A stretch of DNA of 64,000 nucleotides from Bacteroidales bacterium 6E (lineage in GTDB: Bacteria > Bacteroidota > Bacteroidia > Bacteroidales > Prolixibacteraceae). Of this stretch, positions 54,613-63,089 are shown piece after piece (the stretch's first letter is position 1; every line of letters starts with the position of its first letter). The position numbers and the translations under genes were made by a program. Location of the stretch: NCBI GenBank assembly GCA_001270045.2, contig DF970689.1, positions 324,205-388,204 of the forward strand, written 5' to 3'. The notes beneath the pieces are model-generated. The model was not told the DNA's origin. It saw nothing but the letters and a program-made list of their open reading frames with translations, and ran no database searches.

Positions 54613-54989
54613 TGGCCGATACAGTCAGGATCGACAAATGGCTTTGGACTGTCAGGCTGTTCAAGACCCGAAGTCTGGCCACCGATGCATGCAACAAGGG
54701 ACATGTCGTCGTGGGTGATTTGCCTGTCAAGCCTTCCCGTATGGTCAAACCCGGCGACCTGGTGAAAGTGAAGAGACCTCCGATATACAGGCATTACAAG
54801 GTGATCGGACTTCCCGGTAACCGAATTGGCGCCAAGGAAGTGCCCAATTTCATGGAAGAAGTAACCCCCCAATCCGAACTCGACCTCCTGGATATGCAGA
54901 AAGACATGCAATGGATTACCCGGGAGCGTGGCTCCGGAAGACCTACAAAAAAGGACAGACGCCAGCTCGACGATTTTTTTGGAATCTAA
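54612..54989 (+). CDS. S4-domain RNA-binding protein (HslR/RqcP-like)
   Basis: This 125-residue protein begins with an S4 RNA-binding domain: VRIDKWLWTVRLFKTRSLAT, then GHVVVGDLPVKPSRMVKPGD. The rest is basic (ERGSGRPTKKDRR). It resembles HslR (Hsp15), which binds 50S subunits carrying peptidyl-tRNA, and RqcP. The position directly after pth, coupled by TGATG, fits a role in rescuing stalled ribosomes. The specific member is uncertain. Confidence 0.88.
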   Translation: MADTVRIDKWLWTVRLFKTRSLATDACNKGHVVVGDLPVKPSRMVKPGDLVKVKRPPIYRHYKVIGLPGNRIGAKEVPNFMEEVTPQSELDLLDMQKDMQWITRERGSGRPTKKDRRQLDDFFGI

Positions 54990-55002
54990 AAATCAATCAC
55001 CA

Positions 55003-55542
55003 ATGTTTATAGCCAGGGAAAAAAGGAAAGAAAACCTGTCGGAATACCTCATATACATGTTTCAGATTGAGGATGCCATCCGCTCGGCCGATGCTGATCT
55101 GCAAGCCATCGAGCGGAAAATGATCGTTCCCTTCATGTTGCCTGAAGCTACCCACCGGGAAATGGTCAACTGGTATGCCAACCTGATCCTGATGATGGAA
55201 AAGGAAAAGGTCAGGACAAAAGGACATCTCCAGTTCCTGGTTAACCTGATGGATGACCTGAACGGTTTCCACCTTCGGCTGATGGCGTCAGAATTGGATG
55301 CTCAATATGAACAATCCTATAAATCGGTTGCGGGATTATTGACTGAAGTCAGAAGACGGGGAGCCAGGGGCAATCACGATGTCGAGACCGCCCTCACTGC
55401 CTTGTATGGCTATTACATTCTAAAACTGGGCAAAAAGGCCATCTCACACGAGACAATACAGGCGATGACTCAGATCAGTAAATGGTTAGGGTTATTGTCT
55501 GAATTATACCGGCAGTTTGAAGCCGGCGAATTCGAGTTTTAA
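55003..55542 (+). CDS. DUF4924 family protein
   Basis: This 179-residue soluble, helical protein begins MFIAREKRKENLSEYLIYMFQ and contains EDAIRSADADLQAIE and FQVFLVNLM-like helices. These match DUF4924, a conserved Bacteroidota family of unknown function. The frame is open upstream to 54928, but that would overlap the S4 gene; the ATG at 55003 is preferred. The last 39 bp overlap the converging DCC gene. A role in translation is suggested only by the operon. Confidence 0.8.
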   Translation: MFIAREKRKENLSEYLIYMFQIEDAIRSADADLQAIERKMIVPFMLPEATHREMVNWYANLILMMEKEKVRTKGHLQFLVNLMDDLNGFHLRLMASELDAQYEQSYKSVAGLLTEVRRRGARGNHDVETALTALYGYYILKLGKKAISHETIQAMTQISKWLGLLSELYRQFEAGEFEF

Positions 55543-55944
55543 CTCCTCGACCGACGGAAACAACCTGCGCTCCTCTTCGGTGGGCATCCGGCAAACCTGA
55601 CGCTTGCCAAACCACCGGTAACGATGTGTTGCCACCAGGTTGTATACGGGATCACGAAACGCCTTTGGAACAATCCGGAAAGAGCCTAACCAGGACCAGG
55701 GTTTTTTAAGTTTGGAGGCAATCATCAGGGCAGCATCCGACTGCCGATATATCTTCCCATCTGAAATAAGCATCACGGATTGTGGTTCCGGAGGAATTTT
55801 GAAAACACCGGAAAGGTAGGCCCCTGCCTCCGACTGTAATGCCACATAGCGAAAAATCCCTTGATGATCACGTTTAACGATGAAATCAACGCTGCGGTTG
55901 CACAGGTTGCAATAGCCATCAAAAATCACCAGCTGACGGGTCAT
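55504..55944 (-). CDS. DCC-family thiol-disulfide oxidoreductase (DUF393)
   Basis: This 146-residue protein has the DxxCxxC motif of the family ([19 protein letters not shown] at residues 8-26, in outline), followed by [12 protein letters not shown]. It is a thioredoxin-like oxidoreductase-type domain of unknown substrate. The stop codon and last residues lie inside the DUF4924 gene, a 39-bp convergent overlap. Its ATG overlaps the smpB stop region by 4 nt on the minus strand, so smpB and this gene are coupled. Confidence 0.88.
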   Translation of the reverse strand: MTRQLVIFDGYCNLCNRSVDFIVKRDHQGIFRYVALQSEAGAYLSGVFKIPPEPQSVMLISDGKIYRQSDAALMIASKLKKPWSWLGSFRIVPKAFRDPVYNLVATHRYRWFGKRQVCRMPTEEERRLFPSVEELKLEFAGFKLPV

Positions 55945-56399
55945 GCCTTCATCATACGGTCCATCTCCCTGCCGGCATCCCGCTGTTTGATGGACTCTCT
56001 TTTGTCGTAGACTTTCTTGCCCTTACACAGGCCAATCTCGATCTTGGCCAATCCCTTGTCGTTGATGAAGAGCTTCAGCGGGATGATGGTCAGTCCCGAT
56101 TCCTTCACCTTTTTCTGCCATTTCAGGAGTTCACGCTTTTGCAGCAGCAACTTCCGGTCACGTTTGGCCACATGGTTATTGCAGGTACCCAGTTCATATT
56201 CCGAAATATGAAGGTTCCTGACATACATTTCCCCGGTAACAAACTGGCAGTATGAATCGGTCAGGTTGGCCCTGCCAGCCCTGATGGACTTGATTTCTGT
56301 TCCCAGAAGGACAATTCCCGCCGTAAAGCTTTCAATGATTTCGTATTCAAAAAAAGCCTTCTTGTTCTTGATCGATATGTTAGATGCCTGATGAGCCAT
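55941..56399 (-). CDS. smpB: SsrA-binding protein SmpB
   Basis: SmpB binds tmRNA and brings it to stalled ribosomes for trans-translation. The 152-residue length is normal from the Met of [17 protein letters not shown] (ATG at 56399). Family motifs are [24 protein letters not shown], quoted in outline, then DSYCQFV and the basic C-terminal tail [17 protein letters not shown] longer frame to 56624 overlaps the beta-lactamase gene and is rejected. An exact TAATTTTGC promoter element lies upstream. The tmRNA gene itself was not found in the window. Confidence 0.97.
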   Translation of the reverse strand: MAHQASNISIKNKKAFFEYEIIESFTAGIVLLGTEIKSIRAGRANLTDSYCQFVTGEMYVRNLHISEYELGTCNNHVAKRDRKLLLQKRELLKWQKKVKESGLTIIPLKLFINDKGLAKIEIGLCKGKKVYDKRESIKQRDAGREMDRMMKA

Positions 56400-56463
56400 A
56401 TACTCTATGCCTGATTTTTTTGCTGTACCAATCTGCCAACCATGAATGACGACAGGTGATTCT

Positions 56464-56472
56464 GCAAAATTA
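56464..56472 (-). promoter_or_regulatory. TAnnTTTGC promoter element of smpB
   Basis: The minus strand reads TAATTTTGC, an exact consensus match, 65 nt before the smpB ATG. It lies just past the end of the metallo-beta-lactamase gene, separating the two units. Confidence 0.6.
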
Positions 56473-56496
56473 ACCAAATTATTCACTTGCCTGCAA

Positions 56497-57243
56497 TCAA
56501 TGCCTTGGAGTTGCAAGTTCCAGCGTATGGGACAGCAGTTCAGGGCCTCCCCATTTTCCATGTCCGGGCACCACATAAACGGCTTCCCCATATCTTTCGA
56601 TGACATTCCGAATGGTCGATGCATAGTTCACAGTATCGCCATCACGGGTGTTCCCCAAATTCATTGAGTCCATGCTTTTTGCCATGCAACCCGCAAACAG
56701 GATCTTCTCCGCTGGTATCCATACCACGATGTTATCATGGGAATGGGCGGGTCCCGGATATTCGCAAATTACCTCCTGTCCCCCAATACTAATGACCATC
56801 CGGTCCAAAAAACAGTGATCCGGGACAGGAAGGCTATGGGACTTTGCCTGGTCACAGGTCATTTGGTGGGCATAGGAGGGAATCCCCAGTGATTGAAGAT
56901 ATGCCAGTCCTCCCATGCAGTCCTCGTGCCAGTGATTGGGCACAAAGCCGGTGATTTTCAGGGATAGGGAATCCTCCAGGAACCTTAGCAGGGTTCGGGT
57001 CATCTCATCTGTTACCGGGGTGTCAAAAAGGAGAGCCTCTCTTCCATTGGCATATACCATCCCGTTTGAAGAATACCTTCCGTAACCCGGAGTCTCTGAC
57101 CATGACACATGGATATAGGATTGACCGGTGAGTTGTATGAGCTGCAGCTCTTCCGAGACATGCCAGGTTTTTGACTCCTGTCCCAATAAGGTAAATGACA
57201 AGGTCCCCAGGAAAATGATAAGACACAAATATTTTTGATTCAT
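56497..57243 (-). CDS. Subclass B1 metallo-beta-lactamase (CcrA/CfiA-like)
   Basis: This protein hydrolyses beta-lactams, probably including carbapenems, with zinc. From the preferred start MNQKYL it has 248 aa, with a signal peptide ending near LLGQ. All B1 ligands are present: His104, His106 and Asp108 in [10 protein letters not shown]; His167 in GPAHSHDNI; Cys186 in FAGCMAK; and His228 in VPGHGKWGG. The sequence resembles CcrA/CfiA of Bacteroides at several blocks (for example [18 protein letters not shown]). No insertion sequence is adjacent, so expression may be low or intrinsic. The frame is open further upstream (to 57303), without a better signal. Confidence 0.92.
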   Translation of the reverse strand: MNQKYLCLIIFLGTLSFTLLGQESKTWHVSEELQLIQLTGQSYIHVSWSETPGYGRYSSNGMVYANGREALLFDTPVTDEMTRTLLRFLEDSLSLKITGFVPNHWHEDCMGGLAYLQSLGIPSYAHQMTCDQAKSHSLPVPDHCFLDRMVISIGGQEVICEYPGPAHSHDNIVVWIPAEKILFAGCMAKSMDSMNLGNTRDGDTVNYASTIRNVIERYGEAVYVVPGHGKWGGPELLSHTLELATPRH

Positions 57244-57323
57244 GGCATACATAGTTGTATTGTTTTCTCTTTTACACTTCCGATCAAAGATCGGATAACA
57301 CATGGTACAGGGTTCTGCGGAGA

Positions 57324-57767
57324 TTATCCCGCTTTGCGGATCAGTCGAACCATATAGAGCAAAAAGACTCCTACCAGCAACAACACGATGTGCCTGATGC
57401 CGGGAATGGTATCTCTCTCCAGCGCATTAAAAAACGGCATGGCCTTGAAATATCGTATCTTGATCCTGGAGTTACCGTCAGGTTTCAGGAAAACAGGATC
57501 GGATATCTTGCGCGAATAGCCATCTATCGTTCTTCCATCCTCCAGTTGAAAGGAGTATCCGATGATCAGGGTGTACCTGTTGGGAATGACTTCATTTCGC
57601 TCCCCCATTTCCCTTCGGATGTGGGTGATGACCGCTTCCTCCTGTTCGCCAAAAAAATAGAGGGCAAGCAGGGTAAATGACCAAAGCACAAAACCGACTC
57701 CCAGAATCATGAAAATGATCCTGATTGCAAGGGTATTTCTCTTATTTCCGGTCGGTTTTCGTGCCAT
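57324..57767 (-). CDS. Two-segment membrane protein (DUF3592-like)
   Basis: This 147-residue protein has a membrane segment near residues 14-35 (IIFMILGVGFVLWSFTLLALYF) and another near 125-140. Between them lies a periplasmic beta-rich part: NRYTLIIGYSFQLEDGRTIDGYS and SRIKIRYFKAMPFFNALERD. This topology resembles DUF3592 proteins, whose function is unknown. It is the last gene of a minus-strand set of three membrane proteins and ends about 80 bp upstream of the beta-lactamase gene. Confidence 0.65.
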   Translation of the reverse strand: MARKPTGNKRNTLAIRIIFMILGVGFVLWSFTLLALYFFGEQEEAVITHIRREMGERNEVIPNRYTLIIGYSFQLEDGRTIDGYSRKISDPVFLKPDGNSRIKIRYFKAMPFFNALERDTIPGIRHIVLLLVGVFLLYMVRLIRKAG

Positions 57768-57799
57768 GACAGTTTCCTTAATCTTGATATAACTTCAGG

Positions 57800-58408
57800 T
57801 CAGGACTTGATCGTGACCGATTCCCTGACATGGGCCAGAAGATACATCCTTACAACAGAATAGTTATCGTGGGTGCAAAACAGGGCCAGCTGGTTTCCCA
57901 ATCCTGCCCTGACCAGAATGGACCTTGAAGAGTCAAAAAACCGTACCTTTTGCACCGACGACCATCTGATGTTCTGTTTTTGTCCAACCATGGCCAACAC
58001 ACCTGCCCCGGCCGCAGAAAACTTCCCGGTGAATAGTCCGAGGACCACCGTCAGCCAGTTGACCACCCGGTTTCTTTTTGCCTGCCTCGTCAGGGTATGG
58101 CTTTTGATTCCAGCTGATGACAAGTGAAAGCCGACCTGGTACTTCCCGCCATAAAGAGCCAGAATAAACACATAAGTCATCAGAAATAACAATGCAACCA
58201 GAATGACACCATTGTAAGCCTTCACGATTACCAAAACAACCAGCAGGATCCCAAAGGGAATTCCGATAGCCAATCCCAGCTGACGCAGAATCAATGGATT
58301 CCTGAAAATGGGAACGTGAATCTCCCATTCAAGAATTTCTGGCAGACTAACTACAGCAGGTTTTTGTCCTTCATCAGGTGAAGGCAGGTTCTCAGCCATT
58401 TTGTTCAA
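57800..58408 (-). CDS. Two-segment membrane protein of unknown function
   Basis: This 202-residue protein has a cytoplasmic N-terminus, a pair of membrane segments near residues 43-95 (LGLAIGIPFGILLVVLVIV and VILVALLFLMTYVFILALY) and a soluble C-terminal domain with strands such as KYQVGFHLSSAGI and SSVQKVRFFDSSRSILV. This is like a PH-type membrane domain. No family is recognised with certainty. Its start overlaps the end of the next upstream gene by about 17 nt, so the genes are coupled. Confidence 0.6.
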   Translation of the reverse strand: MNKMAENLPSPDEGQKPAVVSLPEILEWEIHVPIFRNPLILRQLGLAIGIPFGILLVVLVIVKAYNGVILVALLFLMTYVFILALYGGKYQVGFHLSSAGIKSHTLTRQAKRNRVVNWLTVVLGLFTGKFSAAGAGVLAMVGQKQNIRWSSVQKVRFFDSSRSILVRAGLGNQLALFCTHDNYSVVRMYLLAHVRESVTIKS

Positions 58409-58796
58409 GATTGGATGGCAGCAACCAGGTAAGTACCAAAATCAACGCAGCTACGCCGGCAGTCGTCGGTTGCATCCATGAGACATAGCCGATGATGGCC
58501 ACTTGGACGGTAAGCCAGATTACGGTAACCATCCCGGCGAAAAAGGAGGCAAGTCTGGAATACAGGGATTTGCGGAAAACAAGGATTCCCGCAAACAGGG
58601 AGGTACCCCCAACGGCGACAAACAGGATCAGTGAAGATATGAAATAGCTTGTAAATGGAGTGCCTTCGAGCCACTCCACAGGGACGTCAGGTGCCCCGGA
58701 CATCCCATAAAAACCGCCGCCTAAGGCGTTGATGGCCAAAATAATCAACAGGATCCCCAAGGCATAGCGGGTCACAATAGCCAGTTTTTTTGTCAT
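58392..58796 (-). CDS. Four-segment membrane protein of unknown function
   Basis: This 134-residue protein has four hydrophobic segments (about residues 8-28, 49-70, 80-105 and 112-128), so it is an integral membrane protein. It resembles DoxX-like or DUF-type four-helix proteins, but no signature motif is clear. It is the first gene of the coupled set 58796-57324. A function cannot be assigned. Confidence 0.6.
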   Translation of the reverse strand: MTKKLAIVTRYALGILLIILAINALGGGFYGMSGAPDVPVEWLEGTPFTSYFISSLILFVAVGGTSLFAGILVFRKSLYSRLASFFAGMVTVIWLTVQVAIIGYVSWMQPTTAGVAALILVLTWLLPSNLEQNG

Positions 58797-59140
58797 CTTG
58801 GTTGCAATTTCAGGTTTTGAATGATTAAGACAGGGATAGCCATCCGGTAAATTAATTCAAGTAAAAGAAAGATCTATGCAATTCGCCCCTGTGCTTATGT
58901 CGCCTATCTTCTCCCTATTGCACATATCCAAAATTAATCAATAATTTGATCAGGCAATTCTATTAAATATAAAATTATCTGCGAATTTACTGACTGAACC
59001 ATCCTATGAGGCCACGCCATAAGGTATCTTTTCATCAACCACATGACATATAAAACCAATTCAGGAAACTCTGTCCCGGGAATCCAAATCCCTGAAGAAT
59101 AAACACTACTGAACCAACAGTGTTGCAACCTAAAATGAAC
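58797..59140. other. Gap without a supported gene
   Basis: These 344 bp are AT-rich and lie upstream of the membrane-protein set and downstream of the GlsB-like gene (both minus strand). A 64-codon minus-strand frame at 58934-59128 has no signal or domain and is not supported. No hairpin was seen. Confidence 0.5.
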
Positions 59141-59389
59141 CTATTTCTTCTTGAAAATCAGGTTAAAAAGGAAAAGTATCACGATGGCCCCGATTGCGCC
59201 GGTAAAAATGGCACCAAGCCAACCGGTTCCCAGATGGATACCCAGTTTTCCCAATAACCAATACCCGACAAAGCTGCCAAGAATGCCCACGACAATATTG
59301 CCAATCAGGCCCAGTCCACCCCCGCGGTAGAGCAAGCTACCCAGCCAACCGGCCAGACCACCGATGATCAATGTTCCGATAATTTCCAT
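59141..59389 (-). CDS. GlsB/YeaQ/YmgE-family stress membrane protein
   Basis: This 82-residue protein is almost wholly hydrophobic, with three membrane helices and the glycine pattern GLAGWLGSLLYRGGGLGLIGNIVVGILGSFVGYW, quoted in outline. This is typical of the transglycosylase-associated GlsB/YeaQ/YmgE family, which is linked to stress responses. The C-terminus ends IFKKK. It stands alone, with AT-rich gaps on both sides. The biochemical role of the family is not known. Confidence 0.92.
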   Translation of the reverse strand: MEIIGTLIIGGLAGWLGSLLYRGGGLGLIGNIVVGILGSFVGYWLLGKLGIHLGTGWLGAIFTGAIGAIVILFLFNLIFKKK

Positions 59390-59546
59390 AGCTCAATTTT
59401 CAATATGGTTAATACAATGAGAGTTTCACATTTCAGAAATGTTCACCATGAAAAGTCTGGATACGTTAAAACTGACCAAAGAGTTACCTTACGGTATTCA
59501 CGGCACATCTCTATTTACAATCAGTAAGAATCTTCTGCACAACACG

Positions 59547-60008
59547 TTACTTTGTGGTTTCACCACCCATGTCGGTAAATACGCTGTCGACCGGCTCCCA
59601 CAATTCGATCTTGTTACCCTCCGGATCCATGATGTGGACGAATTTTCCGTAATCGAAGGTTTCAATGTCATCCAATACGGTAACCCCATTAACTTTGAGG
59701 TTTTTGACCAGTTCCTCCATGTTTTGCACCCTGTAGTTCACCATGAATTCCATTTTCGAAGGCGCAAAATAGCTGTCTCCCCGTTTGAACGGACTCCATT
59801 GCAAGTAGTTGATCTCCTCGGGCCGATGGGCATTCCGGAACTCAAAGGTCGAGCCGTATTCATTGACGGCAAGACCCAGGTTTTTGCTGTACCACTCTTT
59901 GGTTGCTTCCGGATCATCGGTAAAGAAGAATATTCCACCCACGCCGGTTACCTTTGGTTCTTTTCGCTCCTGATTGCTTTCTGTACCACTTTGATTTTCA
60001 TTTTTCAT
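59547..60008 (-). CDS. VOC-superfamily (glyoxalase-like) protein
   Basis: This 153-residue protein has the vicinal-oxygen-chelate fold. Landmarks are VTGVGGIFFFTDDPEATKEWYSKNLGLAV in outline, FAPSKMEFMVNYRV, and FGKFVHIMDPEGNKIELWEP. The Glu of KIELWE is the usual C-terminal metal ligand, but the N-terminal His ligand of glyoxalase I is not obvious, so it may lack metal activity. Substrate unknown; it could be a resistance or isomerase-like protein. No neighbour suggests one. Confidence 0.88.
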   Translation of the reverse strand: MKNENQSGTESNQERKEPKVTGVGGIFFFTDDPEATKEWYSKNLGLAVNEYGSTFEFRNAHRPEEINYLQWSPFKRGDSYFAPSKMEFMVNYRVQNMEELVKNLKVNGVTVLDDIETFDYGKFVHIMDPEGNKIELWEPVDSVFTDMGGETTK

Positions 60009-60568
60009 GGGATACCATTTTAGAATACCAATTACATTAAATCAGTGATTGTTTGTGATTCCGGCGATTTAAAAAACTACGATCCTCGCCAATCACTTAC
60101 TTTAAACACGAATTGTAAATCTAAGGATTTTCATTGAACCATATTTGTTAACATACGGTCTGCAAAATGGAGAAATCGGGATTTCCATCATTCGTTTCAG
60201 CAGAAACACCTGAAGGATAAGGTTACTCATTCAAACCAATGTTTCAATATTTCGAGAAATAAAAGATAAAAAACGATTTTATTACAATATTTTGTTCTAA
60301 ACTATTGCATTTTACCAAGGAATATCGTAATTTTATTTCTGTATGTATTCAAGCGCAAGTGCGATATCGAGTTTGGGTCGAAAAGAGAATACAACCACCT
60401 TGATACAGTTGAATGATGAGTCCCTTCGTATATTTGTAATTAGGAAAGGCGTTATGCACACGGTAGCAGGTTCGCGTCGGCAAGTCCTTCGGTCTCTGCG
60501 CTCAATCCGGTCAGACGTTACCGAAAGCAGTTTAATGGAACATTCTTCTCCTTAAAAGGTGTTTTTTT
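60009..60568. other. Long gap between VOC gene and P-loop gene
   Basis: These 560 bp carry no convincing gene. They include a dyad GAAATC-GG-GATTTC (60172-60185) and a short hairpin GTTTC-AGCA-GAAAC near 60194-60207. A 70-codon plus-strand frame at 60343-60555 has no recognisable domain. The region is AT-rich up to 60340 and then closer to average, which suggests the remains of an older sequence or a leader for the P-loop gene. Confidence 0.45.
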
Positions 60569-61222
60569 ATGTCCATACCTCTCCCATCCCACTTTTTTCT
60601 GATCCATGGAAAAACCGGTGCCGGCAAAACCCGCCTCCTCTCTTGCCTTAAATCAAAAGGACAGCCAGTTCTCGACCTCGAAACAATCGCCCAACACCGC
60701 GGGTCGGCGTTTGGTGCCAACAGTTTTACCATGGGACAACCCGACAAGGAATCATTTGAGCAACAAATCATCGATGCACTCCTGAAGGCAGTGGCCCTTG
60801 ATTATTGTTTTGTCGAGCAGAAGGGAAACAATATCGGTAAGAGGCGGATTCCGGAATACCTGAAAGAGGGCATTGACGATGCCATGGTAATTCAACTTGA
60901 ATCATCATCCGAAATGAGGATAAAGCATATCAGGGAAGACTATTTTTCCCATCCCACCTGCATGGAAGATGCCATGGAATCCCTGACGAAACTGAAAGAA
61001 AAAATGGATCCCATACTTTGGAAGGAAACATACCGGATGCTTGAATCAGGCGATAAGGATTCCTTTATCAAGTCCATGCTTGAATTCTACGATTCCAGCA
61101 CCCGCTATCATCTTACCCAAAACCCGGTTTTGACGGTTTATGTTAATGCCGACAATGAATTTGAATTGGCGGCAAACCAGGTTCTCGAATTCGTACAGCA
61201 GAAAATCAGGACTTATTCCTGA
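60569..61222 (+). CDS. Stand-alone P-loop protein like the C-terminal half of MnmH/SelU
   Basis: This 217-residue protein begins with a Walker A motif (IHGKTGAGKTRLL) and then LDLETIAQHRGSAFG. Both closely match the C-terminal P-loop domain of tRNA 2-selenouridine synthase (MnmH/SelU). The later YCFVEQKGNNIGKRRIPEYL agrees with the family's VExESxxIG motif. MnmH normally starts with a rhodanese domain carrying the catalytic Cys; it is absent here. The protein could be half of a split enzyme or a repurposed ATPase. Its 3' end overlaps the converging unknown gene by 17 bp. Confidence 0.8.
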   Translation: MSIPLPSHFFLIHGKTGAGKTRLLSCLKSKGQPVLDLETIAQHRGSAFGANSFTMGQPDKESFEQQIIDALLKAVALDYCFVEQKGNNIGKRRIPEYLKEGIDDAMVIQLESSSEMRIKHIREDYFSHPTCMEDAMESLTKLKEKMDPILWKETYRMLESGDKDSFIKSMLEFYDSSTRYHLTQNPVLTVYVNADNEFELAANQVLEFVQQKIRTYS

Positions 61223-63083
61223 TATGTTCCAGGCGGTCATAATAGAGTCCGCTGCTGCCTTCTCCCCTGCCTGTCTGCTTTTTGTAACCATACCATCCAA
61301 GGATGGTTCCGTTCATCCAGCGTCCTCGCTGGTGGGTACCCTTTAAATGGATCCCTGCCCTCGGAACCTCTTCCTCATTTACGAAGTACGGCTGCAACTG
61401 CTTGTCGTCACCTTGCAGTCCAACGCGAAGGATGCCCGACTGTGGCCTCACCTTGCTGAATTCATTGTTGAAGAGCCGCGGCATGGAGGCGCGCTGTAAC
61501 CTGATCGAGCGGTTACTGCCGGGCTGGTGTACCGGGACAAAAGGAATCCAGTTTTCGGGTACGGTATTGCCCAACACATATCGGAACATGGCTGACTCAT
61601 CCGGAATCACCATGGGTTTTTCCACCGATTCCAGTCCTGCCAGCAACCCGTTATACTGTCTGGCAACACGCGATGCATCCATGGTTCCGCCTGCCCCATC
61701 GGGAAGGGTGACTTCGACTGCCCACACCATGTTGGTCATTTCATCGCGTACCATGCGGACTTCTTCCACAGGATCACTTTCCATGGCCTTCGGGAGCGCC
61801 GGTGCCAGGAACATCCTGGTATCTGCAGGTGCGCTCTTGTCGGGCTGGTCCTTCAGGGTGCTCAGGTTGAACATACCCCAGCTGCTCCAGGTGTCGCTCA
61901 GGCCTTGGTTGGCTGATTCAACAAGCGATTGCTCCCCAAACACATCCGTTACGATGATTCCCCTGATTTCACTGACCGATCCTACCGGAACAGAGAGTGG
62001 GATCAACTGCCAGTCGTTGCTGTAAAGCAGGGCGTATTCCGAGAAAACAAGCCTCGCAATGTCAGTGGTCCCTGCATGCAGATTGCCCAGGTCGATCCGG
62101 CCGTCCTCAAACTGCCACCATCGTGAGTTGGGGGCTCCCGCAAATGTTGCCTCCACCGGGATGACCGAAACCAATGATGCTGAGCGTTGCAGGGCTTCTT
62201 CCGGTGTTACGTTGCCGGGAATGGGCTTTACGGACTTCAGGTTGACATCGAACGAATACCAATCCAAATGCCCGCCGGCATACTCTTCGGCGCTCAGAAC
62301 CTCCCTCTTGGTCCCATTTCCCGGGAATGCCAGGTCAAAGGCATACTCGAGCCGTTCAGGTACCCATGCGTTGTCGGGGAAGGCTTTTGTCACCTGGTAG
62401 GTCTTTTCATACCAAGCCTGAAAATCATCGATCGCCTGGATCACAAAAGTCGTGTGTGCCGGATTTCCTCCGGTAATGTCCTGGATGGCCTGTGCCTTTT
62501 GGGTACTAATTTTATTATAGGCTTTCTGACCGTCAAAATACCGGTCGTGCATGCTCTTTTTAAACCGGGTGCCTGTTTCATTGGCCATTTCATGTGTGCC
62601 TGAGAGGATATCTTCATGACTGTCATCCTTGGCTACCGTCTCCGGTGCATCGAAGGGATACAAACCTTTGAGCCGTGCCTTCATGTCCTTTGAATTATAG
62701 CCGGCCACCGCCAGTTCTGCAGCTTTGTTATCTAGGCTTTTGGCCAGCATAAAGGCAGCATCGGCACGATCTCCGGCACTCATATCCAAAGGTATGCTTT
62801 CAACCTGGATCTCCAGCGGGATCTCGTTCGAGAACTCCCTCACCACTCCCCCGGCGTTTTTCATCCGGGTGATCCCGGAAACGGACATCAACACTTTCGA
62901 GAAAATGGCACTACCGGTATCTTCCCCCTGCATTTCCCCGAATTGCCATTGACGGGTCAGGAACCACAAAGGATCATGTACGGTTGCGGCAAGTACTTCC
63001 TCAAATTCTGCCTTCCTGGGTCTTCCTTCCAAACGGTTCCATGCCCTGAAGGGATCACAGCTGTAATAATCTATTCTGGCCAT
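61206..63083 (-). CDS. Large cytosolic protein of unknown function
   Basis: This 625-residue protein has no signal peptide and no membrane segment. The first 60 residues are strikingly conserved in feel: YSCDPFRAWNRLEGRPRKAEFEEV, HDPLWFLTRQWQFGEMQGEDTGSA, both in outline. Later blocks are rich in Trp and Pro, such as NSRWWQFEDGRIDLGN and RGRWMNGTILGWYGY. I remember similar proteins in other bacteria as uncharacterised, but do not recognise a named family. It lies 6 bp downstream of the next gene on the minus strand, so the two form an operon that begins beyond the window. Confidence 0.8.
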   Translation of the reverse strand: MARIDYYSCDPFRAWNRLEGRPRKAEFEEVLAATVHDPLWFLTRQWQFGEMQGEDTGSAIFSKVLMSVSGITRMKNAGGVVREFSNEIPLEIQVESIPLDMSAGDRADAAFMLAKSLDNKAAELAVAGYNSKDMKARLKGLYPFDAPETVAKDDSHEDILSGTHEMANETGTRFKKSMHDRYFDGQKAYNKISTQKAQAIQDITGGNPAHTTFVIQAIDDFQAWYEKTYQVTKAFPDNAWVPERLEYAFDLAFPGNGTKREVLSAEEYAGGHLDWYSFDVNLKSVKPIPGNVTPEEALQRSASLVSVIPVEATFAGAPNSRWWQFEDGRIDLGNLHAGTTDIARLVFSEYALLYSNDWQLIPLSVPVGSVSEIRGIIVTDVFGEQSLVESANQGLSDTWSSWGMFNLSTLKDQPDKSAPADTRMFLAPALPKAMESDPVEEVRMVRDEMTNMVWAVEVTLPDGAGGTMDASRVARQYNGLLAGLESVEKPMVIPDESAMFRYVLGNTVPENWIPFVPVHQPGSNRSIRLQRASMPRLFNNEFSKVRPQSGILRVGLQGDDKQLQPYFVNEEEVPRAGIHLKGTHQRGRWMNGTILGWYGYKKQTGRGEGSSGLYYDRLEHIRNKS

Positions 63084-63089
63084 AATATT

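Noticed and set aside
56400-56624. N-terminal extension of smpB
   Set aside because: The extra residues overlap the beta-lactamase gene and have no similarity to SmpB; the Met at 56399 gives the normal length.
58934-59128. 64-codon minus-strand frame between membrane-protein genes
   Set aside because: Low-complexity AT-rich sequence with no domain; a chance frame is likelier.
60343-60555. 70-codon plus-strand frame before the P-loop gene
   Set aside because: It has no recognisable domain, signal or membrane segment, no convincing ribosome-binding context, and lies in a region with other short dyads. It could be a chance frame.
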